NCBI GenBank assembly: GCA_947039985.1
Contig: CAMRAP010000067.1
Span: 1 to 8,597 of the forward strand
Source of the DNA: an uncultured Odoribacter sp.
GTDB lineage: Bacteria; Bacteroidota; Bacteroidia; Bacteroidales; Marinifilaceae
Length of the DNA: 8,597 nt
Reading direction: 5' to 3'
The position numbers and the translations under genes are program-made. The notes under the pieces are model-generated. The model saw nothing but the letters and a program-made list of their open reading frames with translations. It did no database searches and was not told where the DNA came from. Below are positions 1 through 6,266 of this stretch, piece by piece; within the stretch, counting starts at the first letter, position 1, and every line of letters starts with the position of its first letter.

Positions 1-47
1 GAGATTCTCCGGAGTGACTGGAGTTCAGACGTGTGCTCTTCCGATCT
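1..47 (+). other. Illumina TruSeq adapter contamination (P7 side)
   Basis: This is sequencing-library DNA and not part of the genome. Bases 1-5 (GAGAT) match the end of the P7 primer. Bases 6-13 (TCTCCGGA) match an 8-base i7 index, the reverse complement of TCCGGAGA, which I recall as TruSeq HT index D702. Bases 14-47 match the 34-base read-2 adapter, beginning GTGACTGGAGTTC and ending GCTCTTCCGATCT. The ftsA reading frame makes sense directly after base 48. The left edge of the window is therefore an untrimmed contig end, and the truncation of ftsA is an artefact of sequencing and assembly. Confidence 0.97.
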
Positions 48-48
48 A

Positions 49-162
49 TTAGGAACTCCAGAGTATTTAATTGCTTTGGGATTATTGCTGTGTAAGCACA
101 CAGAAACAGAGAAGAGTAGTGGAGGAATGATGGGGAAAATAAAAGGTTTTTTTGGTATTTAG
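49..162 (+). CDS. ftsA: Cell division protein FtsA, C-terminal fragment (partial, 5' end missing)
   Basis: The frame reads LGTPEYLIALGLLL at its start and ends in GKIKGFFGI before a TAG at 160-162. This gives 37 codons directly behind the adapter. FtsA is an actin-like ATPase that anchors FtsZ filaments to the cytoplasmic membrane. The fragment shows two features of the family C-terminus: the 'P.Y..A.GLLL' element at the end of the actin-like fold, and after a short linker a terminal amphipathic stretch (residues M-G-K-I-K-G-F-F-G-I), which is the usual membrane-targeting helix. The ftsZ gene starts 33 bp downstream, in the ftsA-ftsZ order of dcw clusters. The rest of the gene is missing because the contig begins here. 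The call rests on the short C-terminal motif plus position. Confidence 0.85.
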   Translation, partial: LGTPEYLIALGLLLCKHTETEKSSGGMMGKIKGFFGI

Positions 163-195
163 CATTATATTTATTTTGACTATTACGTTATTTTT

Positions 196-1479
196 ATGGA
201 ACTAGACGACTTAATTTCACTTAAATTGCCAGAGCAATCTCATGAAGAGTCCATCATCAAAGTTATTGGTGTTGGTGGTGGTGGTAGTAATGCTGTGAAT
301 CACATGTTTAATCAAGGGATTCATGGTGTCGAATTTGTTGTTTGTAATACAGATATACAGGCATTGCGACGTAGCAAGGTGAAAAATAGGATACAGTTAG
401 GTAAAGATTTGACTGATGGTCGTGGCGCTGGATGTGTACCTGAAAGAGGGAAGATGTCTGCCATAGAAAGTATGGATGTTATCAAATCTATATTAAAACG
501 CGACACTCGTATGGTTTTTATCACTGCTGGAATGGGTGGAGGAACTGGAACTGGTGCTGCTCCTGAAATAGCTAGACTAGCCAGAGAGATGGGCATACTA
601 ACCATAGGTATTGTTACTGTACCCTTTGATTTTGAAGGAAAGCGAAAGATAGAGCAGGCAATAGCTGGAATAGATGAGTTGGAACAACATGTAGATGCTT
701 TGTTGATTATTGCCAATGAAAAGCTTCGAGAAATATATGGCGACTTAAAATTGTCGGATGCATTTGCAATGGCTGATAATGTATTGACAATTGCAGCCAA
801 GAGTATTGCAGAGATTATTACAGTTAAAGGCTATGTAAATGTGGATTTTGCTGATGTGGAGAGTGTTATGAGAAATAGTGGAGTAGCATTAATGGGTGCA
901 GCAGAGTCAGAAGGGGAGAATCGAGCGATGGAGGCTTTAAATAGTGCCATGATATCTCCTTTATTGAATAGTAATGATATTCGAGGTGCTTCAAATGTTT
1001 TATTGAATATTCTTCATGGACACAAAGAGGTAACCATGGACGAAATAGGTTTTATTACAGATACTTTGCGTGAGAAGGTGGGAAAGAATGTAAATGTGAT
1101 ATGGGGATCTGGAAAAGATGAAGCTTTAGAAGATAAATTGCGAGTAGCGGTGATTGCCACTGGATTTAATAGTAAATATGAAAGCTCTAAATCTATGGAG
1201 CAGGGAGAGATAGTAACTGATTTAGGGCAGAAGCCTTTTTTTAAGGTAGAAGCCTTACCAGATGATTTGGAGATGGAAATGATTAATCCTGTTGTTGTAG
1301 AAGAAGAAGCGAGAATGCGAAGAATGAGGCGAGAGGACGAAAGTACTCGTAGGCAAAGAAGTGAGCCTGTTCGTAAAACAAATCGTTTTGAAAATAGTAG
1401 ACAGGGAGTTAATGAAGTCCCAGATACGAATAGTTGGTTGAAACGGAAGATTGGAACTCTTTTTAGTGAAGAAGAGTAG
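196..1479 (+). CDS. ftsZ: Cell division protein FtsZ, first of two tandem copies (long-tailed)
   Basis: Tubulin-like GTPase that polymerises into the cytokinetic Z-ring; 427 aa, normal length for the family. The GTP-binding fold starts at GVGGGGSNAV (25-34). The signature loop GGGTGTG is at 114-120, FEGKR at 146-150 and NEK at 174-176. The T7 catalytic loop NVDFAD (N215, D217, D220) is intact, so GTP hydrolysis is expected. The core ends near residue 324. A charged, arginine-rich linker (about 345-411) follows, then a tail NSWLKRKIGTLF (412-423) and acidic end. The usual 'IPAFLRR'-like C-terminal peptide is not recognisable. The T3-type loop reads GAGCVPERG (77-85), where GAGxNPxxG is usual. 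It lies 33 bp after ftsA and 46 bp before a second ftsZ, so co-transcription is likely. No Shine-Dalgarno is visible. FtsZ identity is certain; which copy is the main division protein is inference. Confidence 0.96.
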   Translation: MELDDLISLKLPEQSHEESIIKVIGVGGGGSNAVNHMFNQGIHGVEFVVCNTDIQALRRSKVKNRIQLGKDLTDGRGAGCVPERGKMSAIESMDVIKSILKRDTRMVFITAGMGGGTGTGAAPEIARLAREMGILTIGIVTVPFDFEGKRKIEQAIAGIDELEQHVDALLIIANEKLREIYGDLKLSDAFAMADNVLTIAAKSIAEIITVKGYVNVDFADVESVMRNSGVALMGAAESEGENRAMEALNSAMISPLLNSNDIRGASNVLLNILHGHKEVTMDEIGFITDTLREKVGKNVNVIWGSGKDEALEDKLRVAVIATGFNSKYESSKSMEQGEIVTDLGQKPFFKVEALPDDLEMEMINPVVVEEEARMRRMRREDESTRRQRSEPVRKTNRFENSRQGVNEVPDTNSWLKRKIGTLFSEEE

Positions 1480-1525
1480 ATTAGTATAGACGGTAAATAT
1501 AGAACATATAAAATATACAAAGGCA

Positions 1526-2641
1526 ATGGTCGAAGGATTTATAAATTTCAATCTGAATGAAAAGACCCCTACTATAATCAAAGTGATAGGCGTTGGTGGT
1601 GGTGGTGGTAATGCCGTAGAATATATGTATGATAAAGGTATTTGTGATGTAGACTTTGTTATTTGCAACACAGATAATCAGGCATTGAAAAAAAGTTCTA
1701 TTCCTAATAAAATTCAATTGGGATTGGAATTGACCGGAGGACATGGAGCTGGTAATAATCCTGCACAAGGAGAAAAATCAGCACACGAAAGTCTTGGAGA
1801 TGTTGAAGCTTTATTGAAAAAAGATACTAAGATGGCTTTTATTACCGCTGCTATGGGTGGTGGTACAGGAACTGGAGCTGCTCCAGTGATTGCTGAGTTG
1901 TCAAAAAGCATGGGAATCTTAACTGTTGGAATTGTTTCAGTGCCAGCTCGTTTTGAAGGACCGAAACGAATAGATCAAGCTTGTGAAGGTTTGATTCGAT
2001 TGCAAAAACATGTAGATTGTTTGATTGTAATTGATAATGAGAAAATTAAAGAGATTTATGGTCCTCAACCTCTTTCTGCTGCTTTCGATAAAGCGAATGA
2101 TGTGCTTAATATTGCAGCTAAAGGTATTGCAGAGATTATAACGCTACCTGGATATATCAATGTTGATTTTGCTGATGTAAGAACAGTGATGACTAATAGT
2201 GGTGTTGCTATTATGGGAGCTGCCAGAGCATCTGGCGAAAATCGAGCAATTGAGGCGATAACAAAAGCATTAGATAGTCCATTGTTAAATAATAATGATA
2301 TTCTAGGAGCTGAAAATATTTTATTGAATATTACTTCTGGGACAGATGAGATTACAATGGATGAAATGAACCAAATTACTTCGCATATTATCCGTAAAGT
2401 GGGAAACAAAGCAGCTGTTATTTGGGGAGTTGGAACAGATTTAAATTTAGGAGAAGATATTTCTGTCACCATTATTGCAACAGGTTTTTCTAATGGTGTG
2501 ATAGAGCTGAGTAATTCTGTTCAGAAATCAATCCAGATTGTTATAGATCATGCAGAATTAAAACCAGACATCTCTTTAGAAGAGTTGAGGAGGTTGGAAA
2601 AAATACCAGCTTTTCAACGCAGAGATTTGAGAATAATTTAA
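1526..2641 (+). CDS. Second FtsZ paralog (short-tailed), tandem to ftsZ
   Basis: A 371-aa FtsZ-type GTPase aligned without gaps to the preceding protein (residues 17-321 here to 20-324 there), with roughly 60% identity by hand count. All core elements are present: GVGGGGGNAV (22-31), GAGNNPAQG (74-82), GGGTGTG (111-117), NEK (171-173) and the T7 loop NVDFAD with N212, D214 and D217. It should therefore bind and hydrolyse GTP. One departure is PARFEG (140-145), where PFxFEG is usual. Unlike its neighbour, it has only a short linker and ends in KIPAFQRRDLRII (359-371), which resembles the conserved FtsZ C-terminal peptide that binds FtsA and other division proteins. An in-frame TAG at 1487-1489 limits the start, and the ATG at 1526 fits the alignment. 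A partner or modulator of the first FtsZ is plausible, but that is inference. Confidence 0.93.
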   Translation: MVEGFINFNLNEKTPTIIKVIGVGGGGGNAVEYMYDKGICDVDFVICNTDNQALKKSSIPNKIQLGLELTGGHGAGNNPAQGEKSAHESLGDVEALLKKDTKMAFITAAMGGGTGTGAAPVIAELSKSMGILTVGIVSVPARFEGPKRIDQACEGLIRLQKHVDCLIVIDNEKIKEIYGPQPLSAAFDKANDVLNIAAKGIAEIITLPGYINVDFADVRTVMTNSGVAIMGAARASGENRAIEAITKALDSPLLNNNDILGAENILLNITSGTDEITMDEMNQITSHIIRKVGNKAAVIWGVGTDLNLGEDISVTIIATGFSNGVIELSNSVQKSIQIVIDHAELKPDISLEELRRLEKIPAFQRRDLRII

Positions 2642-2683
2642 ATATTTAGAGTGGTTGGAAATCCGCTCATAACATATAGTAAT

Positions 2684-2744
2684 GCAGTCGAAAGGGCTGC
2701 TTGTAACGCAACCAAAGGTTGCCCATAACGCAGCCAGAGGCTGC
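2684..2744 (+). repeat. Array of three short hairpins with a 22-24-nt period
   Basis: The gap between the second ftsZ and the helicase gene contains three palindromes in register. Hairpin 1 is 2684-2700 (GCAGTC, loop GAAAG, GGCTGC). Hairpin 2 is 2708-2722 (GCAACC, loop AAA, GGTTGC). Hairpin 3 is 2730-2744 (GCAGCC, loop AGA, GGCTGC). Each has a 6-bp stem, and the two 7-nt spacers both end in TAAC. Hairpins 2 and 3 differ by a compensating pair (A-T versus G-C), and hairpin 1 keeps pairing through a T.G wobble. This suggests the structure, rather than the sequence, is maintained. The last stem ends 12 nt before the helicase start codon. It could be an RNA leader, a protein-binding site or a dispersed palindromic repeat; the sequence alone does not decide. 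Confidence 0.8.
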
Positions 2745-2756
2745 ATAAAATGACGA

Positions 2757-4616
2757 ATGGAAAAATTTAAAGAATTAGGTTTAGAAGGAGACATCCTTAA
2801 GGGTATTAAAGATCTAGGGTTTGAAACACCAAGTCCAGTACAGGAAAAAGTGATTCCGATCATTTTAGAGGACGGAAATGATCTAGTTGCGTTAGCGCAA
2901 ACGGGAACGGGGAAAACAGCGGCTTTCGGATTGCCATTGTTACAGAAGTTAGATACTTCTAAGAATGAAATTCAGATGTTGGTATTGAGTCCAACACGTG
3001 AATTGTGTTTGCAGATCGGAAGAGATTTGCAAAATTATGCCAAATATCGTACAGATATTCGTGTGGCTTGTGTGTATGGTGGATCAGATATTCGCGGACA
3101 GATAAGAGAATTGTCTAGAGGGGTGCATGTAGTTGTAGCTACTCCTGGTCGTCTTTGTGATTTAATTAAGCGTAGAGCTATTCATATTGAAGGGGTACGT
3201 GGAGTTGTTCTTGACGAAGCTGATGAGATGTTAAATATGGGATTCAAAGAGGATTTGAATTTTATCCTTGACGAAACACCAGATACGCGTAATACATATC
3301 TATTTTCGGCAACTATGCCACGTGAAGTAGAGCGTATTTCTAAGAACTATTTGAAAAATGCAAAAGAGGTATCTGCAGGTAAAAAGAATCAAGGTGCTGA
3401 TACAGTAACTCATGAATACTACCAAGTAAAAGCAAAGGATTGTTATGAAACTTTGCACAGAATCATTGATTGTGAGCCTGATATGTATGCCATTATTTTT
3501 GTAAGAACAAGGATGGATGCTCGTGATATTGTTCGAAAACTGCAAAAAGAAGGTGTTGAGTGCGATGCTTTACATGGTGATCTAAGTCAAGGACAGCGTG
3601 ATGAGGTGATGATGTCTTTCCGTGCAAAACGTTTGAAAGTATTGGTTGCAACTGATGTTGCTGCTCGTGGTTTGGATGTGGATAGCTTGACTCATGTTAT
3701 AAACTTCAACTTGCCAGAGGATGTTGAAAGTTATACTCACCGTAGTGGTCGTACAGGACGTGCTGGTCGTACAGGTACATCTGTTGCGATAATAAACGCT
3801 AAGGAGAAAGGTAAATTAAGCCGTATTGAAAAAAGTATCGGTAAGAAATTTATATATAAAGAAGTTCCTGCTGGAGAAGCTGTTTGTCGTGCACAACTAC
3901 TTCATTATGCAGATAAGATTGTGACTGCTGAATCGAAGGCAACATTAGAGCAATATCAAGGCGAACTATTTGAGAAATTTGAAACTTTGACTAAGGAGGA
4001 ACTTATTCAAAAAATGATCTCTTTTGAGTTTGGCAAATTATTGAAAAAATATGCTTCGGCAGTGGATATCAATTTGACAGAAGATGATAGACGCAGTGGA
4101 CGTGGTGAGCGCGATGATCGTAGAGGTGGTCGTAGAGAAGAAGAGAGCAATAACGAATTCACAACCTTTAATGTACAAGTAGGACGTGAGGATGGTTTTT
4201 CTCCTCGTGATTTGATGGCTATCATCAATGAAAACTCTCCTCGTAAAGGTCTAGAAATCGGAAGTATTCGTGTCTTTGACAGCAATACTAAGTTTGAAGT
4301 AGATATACGTGGTGTTCAAGGATTCCTTTCTTGTTTTGGTAATGTAAATTACAATGGACTTCCTTTTTCACCAGTACAGATAGAAGAGCGTATTGGTCGT
4401 GACCGTGATGGAGACAGAGGCGGTCGTGGTGGAGACAGAAGTGGTCGTGGTGGCGACAGAGGTGGTCGTGGCTATGGCGGTGGCGGAAGCGGTTATGGTG
4501 GTGGCGGAAGAGGTCGCTCATCAGAAACTGGTCGAAGCGATGGCAGCAGCCGTGGACGTTTTGGAGAGAAGAAAAGAAGCACAGGTGCTAGTGATCGCCC
4601 ACGTGGCAGAAGATAG
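2757..4616 (+). CDS. DEAD-box ATP-dependent RNA helicase (DeaD/CsdA-like) with RGG tail
   Basis: Cytoplasmic ATP-driven RNA helicase, probably acting in ribosome assembly, RNA decay or cold adaptation, as DeaD/CsdA-type proteins do. All helicase motifs are present in order: Q-motif region (22-29), motif I AQTGTGKT (47-54), PTREL (79-83), TPGRL (129-133), DEAD (153-156), SAT (184-186), FVRTR (248-252), ATDVAARGLD (298-307) and HRSGRTGRAG (328-337). Residues about 469-544 resemble the DbpA-type RNA-binding domain. Residues from about 545 to 619 form a Gly/Arg/Asp-rich disordered tail with three 7-residue GDR(G/S)GRG units. The start is well fixed: an in-frame TGA at 2751-2753 lies just upstream of the ATG. 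The three-hairpin array ends 12 nt before the start and may lie in its 5' leader. A strong stem-loop follows the gene. Confidence 0.96.
   Translation: MEKFKELGLEGDILKGIKDLGFETPSPVQEKVIPIILEDGNDLVALAQTGTGKTAAFGLPLLQKLDTSKNEIQMLVLSPTRELCLQIGRDLQNYAKYRTDIRVACVYGGSDIRGQIRELSRGVHVVVATPGRLCDLIKRRAIHIEGVRGVVLDEADEMLNMGFKEDLNFILDETPDTRNTYLFSATMPREVERISKNYLKNAKEVSAGKKNQGADTVTHEYYQVKAKDCYETLHRIIDCEPDMYAIIFVRTRMDARDIVRKLQKEGVECDALHGDLSQGQRDEVMMSFRAKRLKVLVATDVAARGLDVDSLTHVINFNLPEDVESYTHRSGRTGRAGRTGTSVAIINAKEKGKLSRIEKSIGKKFIYKEVPAGEAVCRAQLLHYADKIVTAESKATLEQYQGELFEKFETLTKEELIQKMISFEFGKLLKKYASAVDINLTEDDRRSGRGERDDRRGGRREEESNNEFTTFNVQVGREDGFSPRDLMAIINENSPRKGLEIGSIRVFDSNTKFEVDIRGVQGFLSCFGNVNYNGLPFSPVQIEERIGRDRDGDRGGRGGDRSGRGGDRGGRGYGGGGSGYGGGGRGRSSETGRSDGSSRGRFGEKKRSTGASDRPRGRR
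4410..4472 (+). repeat. Three in-frame 21-bp tandem repeats in the helicase RGG tail
   Basis: Three adjoining 21-bp units (4410-4430, 4431-4451, 4452-4472) encode GDRGGRG, GDRSGRG and GDRGGRG, at residues 552-572 of the helicase. They differ at only a few bases. A Gly/Tyr-rich stretch (YGGGGSGYGGGG) follows directly. Since the unit is a multiple of three, copy-number change would alter tail length without breaking the frame. Confidence 0.85.
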
Positions 4617-4635
4617 TCTATAGTAATAGATATTT

Positions 4636-4680
4636 ATAGAACACCCCAATTCAATTTATTTTGAATTGGGGTGTTTCTAT
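4636..4680. terminator. Bidirectional stem-loop terminator between helicase gene and dps
   Basis: A perfect 15-bp inverted repeat (AACACCCCAATTCAA at 4640-4654 and its complement at 4661-4675) encloses a 6-nt loop, TTTATT. The stem can be extended by four more pairs (4636-4639 with 4677-4680) past one bulged T. It lies 20-odd bp after the helicase stop and 24 bp beyond the dps stop, between convergent genes, so it can serve both. T-runs after the stem are short on both strands, so termination efficiency is less certain than the structure itself. Confidence 0.85.
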
Positions 4681-4704
4681 GATGTCAACTATACTTTGTA
4701 AGTC

Positions 4705-5190
4705 TTAAGTTGCGCTACGTGTGACATTATCAGCTCGAATCATCCATGCTTCTTTCTCCATAGATTCAATCATATCTTCTAGGAAATTGATAGTGCCTAA
4801 ATCTTCTGCTGGGACTTGTTCGTGTTTCTCTCTGATAATTCTGATCATTGTATCCCAATCATCTCTAATCATTTGCCACATAACAATTGCTTCTGGAAGA
4901 GCTTCACTCATGCAGAATTCTTTAATATCCTTGCACTCTAACATAGATTTCATAGAACCTAGTGGACGTTCGCCAAGTGCTCTAATTCTTTCTGCTGTAT
5001 CATCAACTCGGTTAATTTCAGCCGTATACAGCTTTTCCATTGCTTCGTGATAAGAGCTAAAAGATTGTCCTACAACATTCCAATGGAACTGCCATGTTTT
5101 CAGTAGTAATGTAAAATGACTAGCCAAAAGGCTATTTAATAATGCAGTGCTTTGCTTTACGCATTCGTTACTTAATCCTGTGTGTACCAT
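4705..5190 (-). CDS. dps: Dps family DNA-protecting / iron-storage mini-ferritin
   Basis: 161-aa ferritin-like protein, the normal Dps length. Dps forms a 12-subunit shell that oxidises Fe(II) with hydrogen peroxide, stores the iron and so limits Fenton damage; many also bind DNA. The family motif HWNVVG is at 36-41. The inter-subunit ferroxidase ligands fit the known spacing: H36, H48, E52, D63 and E67 (E. coli Dps has H51, H63, D67, D78, E82), with Glu in place of Asp at the third site. The helix-four motif EKEAWMIRA is near the C-terminus. The short N-terminus has no long lysine-rich extension, so DNA binding of the E. coli kind is not evident. It lies 64 bp after the DUF3078 gene on the same strand, with an inverted repeat between them. 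The upstream region is very AT-rich. Peroxide-linked control (for example by OxyR) is common for dps in this group but is not shown here. Confidence 0.95.
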   Translation of the reverse strand: MVHTGLSNECVKQSTALLNSLLASHFTLLLKTWQFHWNVVGQSFSSYHEAMEKLYTAEINRVDDTAERIRALGERPLGSMKSMLECKDIKEFCMSEALPEAIVMWQMIRDDWDTMIRIIREKHEQVPAEDLGTINFLEDMIESMEKEAWMIRADNVTRSAT

Positions 5191-5222
5191 AATTTTTTTT
5201 TAAATTTTGAAAAACTAATACT

Positions 5223-5253
5223 ACCTATTAAACGCTACATAGAGTCAATAGGT
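5223..5253. promoter_or_regulatory. Inverted repeat upstream of dps (possible operator or weak hairpin)
   Basis: ACCTATT at 5223-5229 is repeated in inverted form as AATAGGT at 5247-5253. On the - strand it lies immediately after the DUF3078 stop codon and 33-63 bp before the dps start. It could form an intergenic RNA hairpin (7 bp plus one wobble and one A-U pair) or serve as a binding site for a dps regulator. No T-run follows directly, so a classic terminator is less likely. Confidence 0.35.
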
Positions 5254-5254
5254 T

Positions 5255-6136
5255 TCAGAAAGATATTTGAACTCCAACTCCTAGTGCTTCTTTAAATTGT
5301 AGACGAGGACCTTTGCTTCCGTCTGTTTGAAGTATTTTAGTTTCGTTGTCATAAATCATATTGGTTGTGACTGTGGCAGCAAACCATTTGTTTATGGTCA
5401 TATTTAACTGTACATCCCAGGCGATATCGATATTTTGTGGGTTTTCCAAATAATTAGAAAATAGTGCCAGTCGGGAGAAAATAGTCATATTTTTTAGAAA
5501 TTCATATTGTGCTTCCATTTGCAGATTTGCTCCAAACTCTGGTAGTAAGTGCTTGCCAGGAGTCACTCCAAATTGCCCTTGATTCGAGAGAATATTGCTG
5601 CTAACAAAAGTTCCTCGCCAAGTGGCTGGTGTAAAAGTAGCTGTGAACCAACTTTTGGGAGTCCAAGTTAAACCTCCACCTATAGTTAGGTATCCTGGAG
5701 ACATAAAACGGGAGATATAAGTAGGCGAATCAGTACCGTAGTCGTAGCCTTTTGCAAATTGCGATTGGAAAGTCATCAAGCCACTCAGGTATAAATTTTT
5801 TCTTAGTTCATGGCCATAAATAGAGGATAAATATATTTTATCATTTGTCTTTTTCTTGCCGTCTGTCTTTGTATTGTTCAGACCGTAATCCATTTCTATG
5901 CGACTCTTCCAGAGGTGTCGTTCTTTTTTATAGTTTGCAAAATAGTTAAATAGAAAATTGAAACCCACCGTGTTTTCACCTCCAGCAGCCCAATTACTAA
6001 GGCTAACTTGGTTCAAACTAAGACCGATATTCCCTCCTCTATGCCAAGTTGTATCACTACTCGCTTGCGCCAGTAGTGGTTGTACTATACCTGTTGTCAT
6101 AAAGACTATAAATGCAATAAATGCTTTCTTCATCAT
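5255..6136 (-). CDS. DUF3078 family protein, predicted outer-membrane beta-barrel
   Basis: 293-aa exported protein. MMKK and a hydrophobic stretch (about 5-22) form a signal peptide, with likely cleavage near A23 or A25 (LLA-QA). The mature start contains GLSLNQVSLSNWAAGGENT, the pattern I associate with the Bacteroidota DUF3078 family. The remainder is rich in alternating aromatic/polar strands (for example LWKSRIEMDYGL, YLTIGGGLTWTP, LQMEAQYEFL), and the last residue is Phe after VGVQISF, as in outer-membrane beta-barrels. There is no known enzymatic role. Two ATGs at 6136 and 6133 are both possible starts. It is transcribed ahead of dps, 64 bp away, and divergently from the ferredoxin-nitroreductase gene. 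A barrel in the outer membrane is likely; the function is unknown. Confidence 0.85.
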   Translation of the reverse strand: MMKKAFIAFIVFMTTGIVQPLLAQASSDTTWHRGGNIGLSLNQVSLSNWAAGGENTVGFNFLFNYFANYKKERHLWKSRIEMDYGLNNTKTDGKKKTNDKIYLSSIYGHELRKNLYLSGLMTFQSQFAKGYDYGTDSPTYISRFMSPGYLTIGGGLTWTPKSWFTATFTPATWRGTFVSSNILSNQGQFGVTPGKHLLPEFGANLQMEAQYEFLKNMTIFSRLALFSNYLENPQNIDIAWDVQLNMTINKWFAATVTTNMIYDNETKILQTDGSKGPRLQFKEALGVGVQISF

Positions 6137-6216
6137 GTCGTTTATTTTTTATGTTTGTAGGATATACGATAAATTTTTCATTTGGGTTTCTTTGTAGCTT
6201 GCTTAGAAGATAAACC

Positions 6217-6246
6217 CTTGTGTCTACTATTATTTTTATATCTTTA
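6217..6246 (+). promoter_or_regulatory. Candidate Bacteroidota-type promoter for the ferredoxin-nitroreductase gene
   Basis: The sequence has a TTG element (within CTTG, 6217-6220) and TATCTTTA (6239-6246) separated by 18 nt. This approximates the Bacteroidota consensus of TTTG near -33 and TAnnTTTG near -7. The start codon is at 6267, which would leave a leader of roughly 10-15 nt. The final G of the -7 element is missing, and short motifs like this occur by chance in AT-rich DNA. Confidence 0.4.
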
Positions 6247-6266
6247 CAATCTAAAATTTAATATCT

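Noticed and set aside
1480..1525. A separate promoter or terminator between the two ftsZ genes
   Set aside because: The 46-bp gap is AT-rich but shows no stem-loop with T-run and no convincing TTTG / TAnnTTTG pair.
196..2641. The two ftsZ genes as an assembly duplication
   Set aside because: The proteins are only about 60% identical and their linkers and C-termini differ completely, so they cannot be one gene assembled twice.
2684..2744. The spaced hairpins as a small CRISPR array
   Set aside because: The repeats are 15-17 nt, the spacers only 7 nt and nearly the same, and no cas gene is present.
3013..3024. AGATCGGAAGAG, the first 12 bases of the Illumina universal adapter, inside the helicase gene
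   Set aside because: It encodes part of the expected helicase sequence LQIGRDLQ, the frame continues normally, and the next bases do not follow the adapter. It is a chance match, though it could cause local over-trimming of reads.
4393..4623. 76-codon + strand frame rich in Val/Met/Ala/Glu
   Set aside because: It is the shifted reading of the GGT/CGT-rich RGG-tail repeats of the helicase, with no recognisable protein character.
4721..5050. 109-codon + strand open frame across dps
   Set aside because: It is antisense to a clear Dps protein with conserved ferroxidase ligands, and its translation has no recognisable features.
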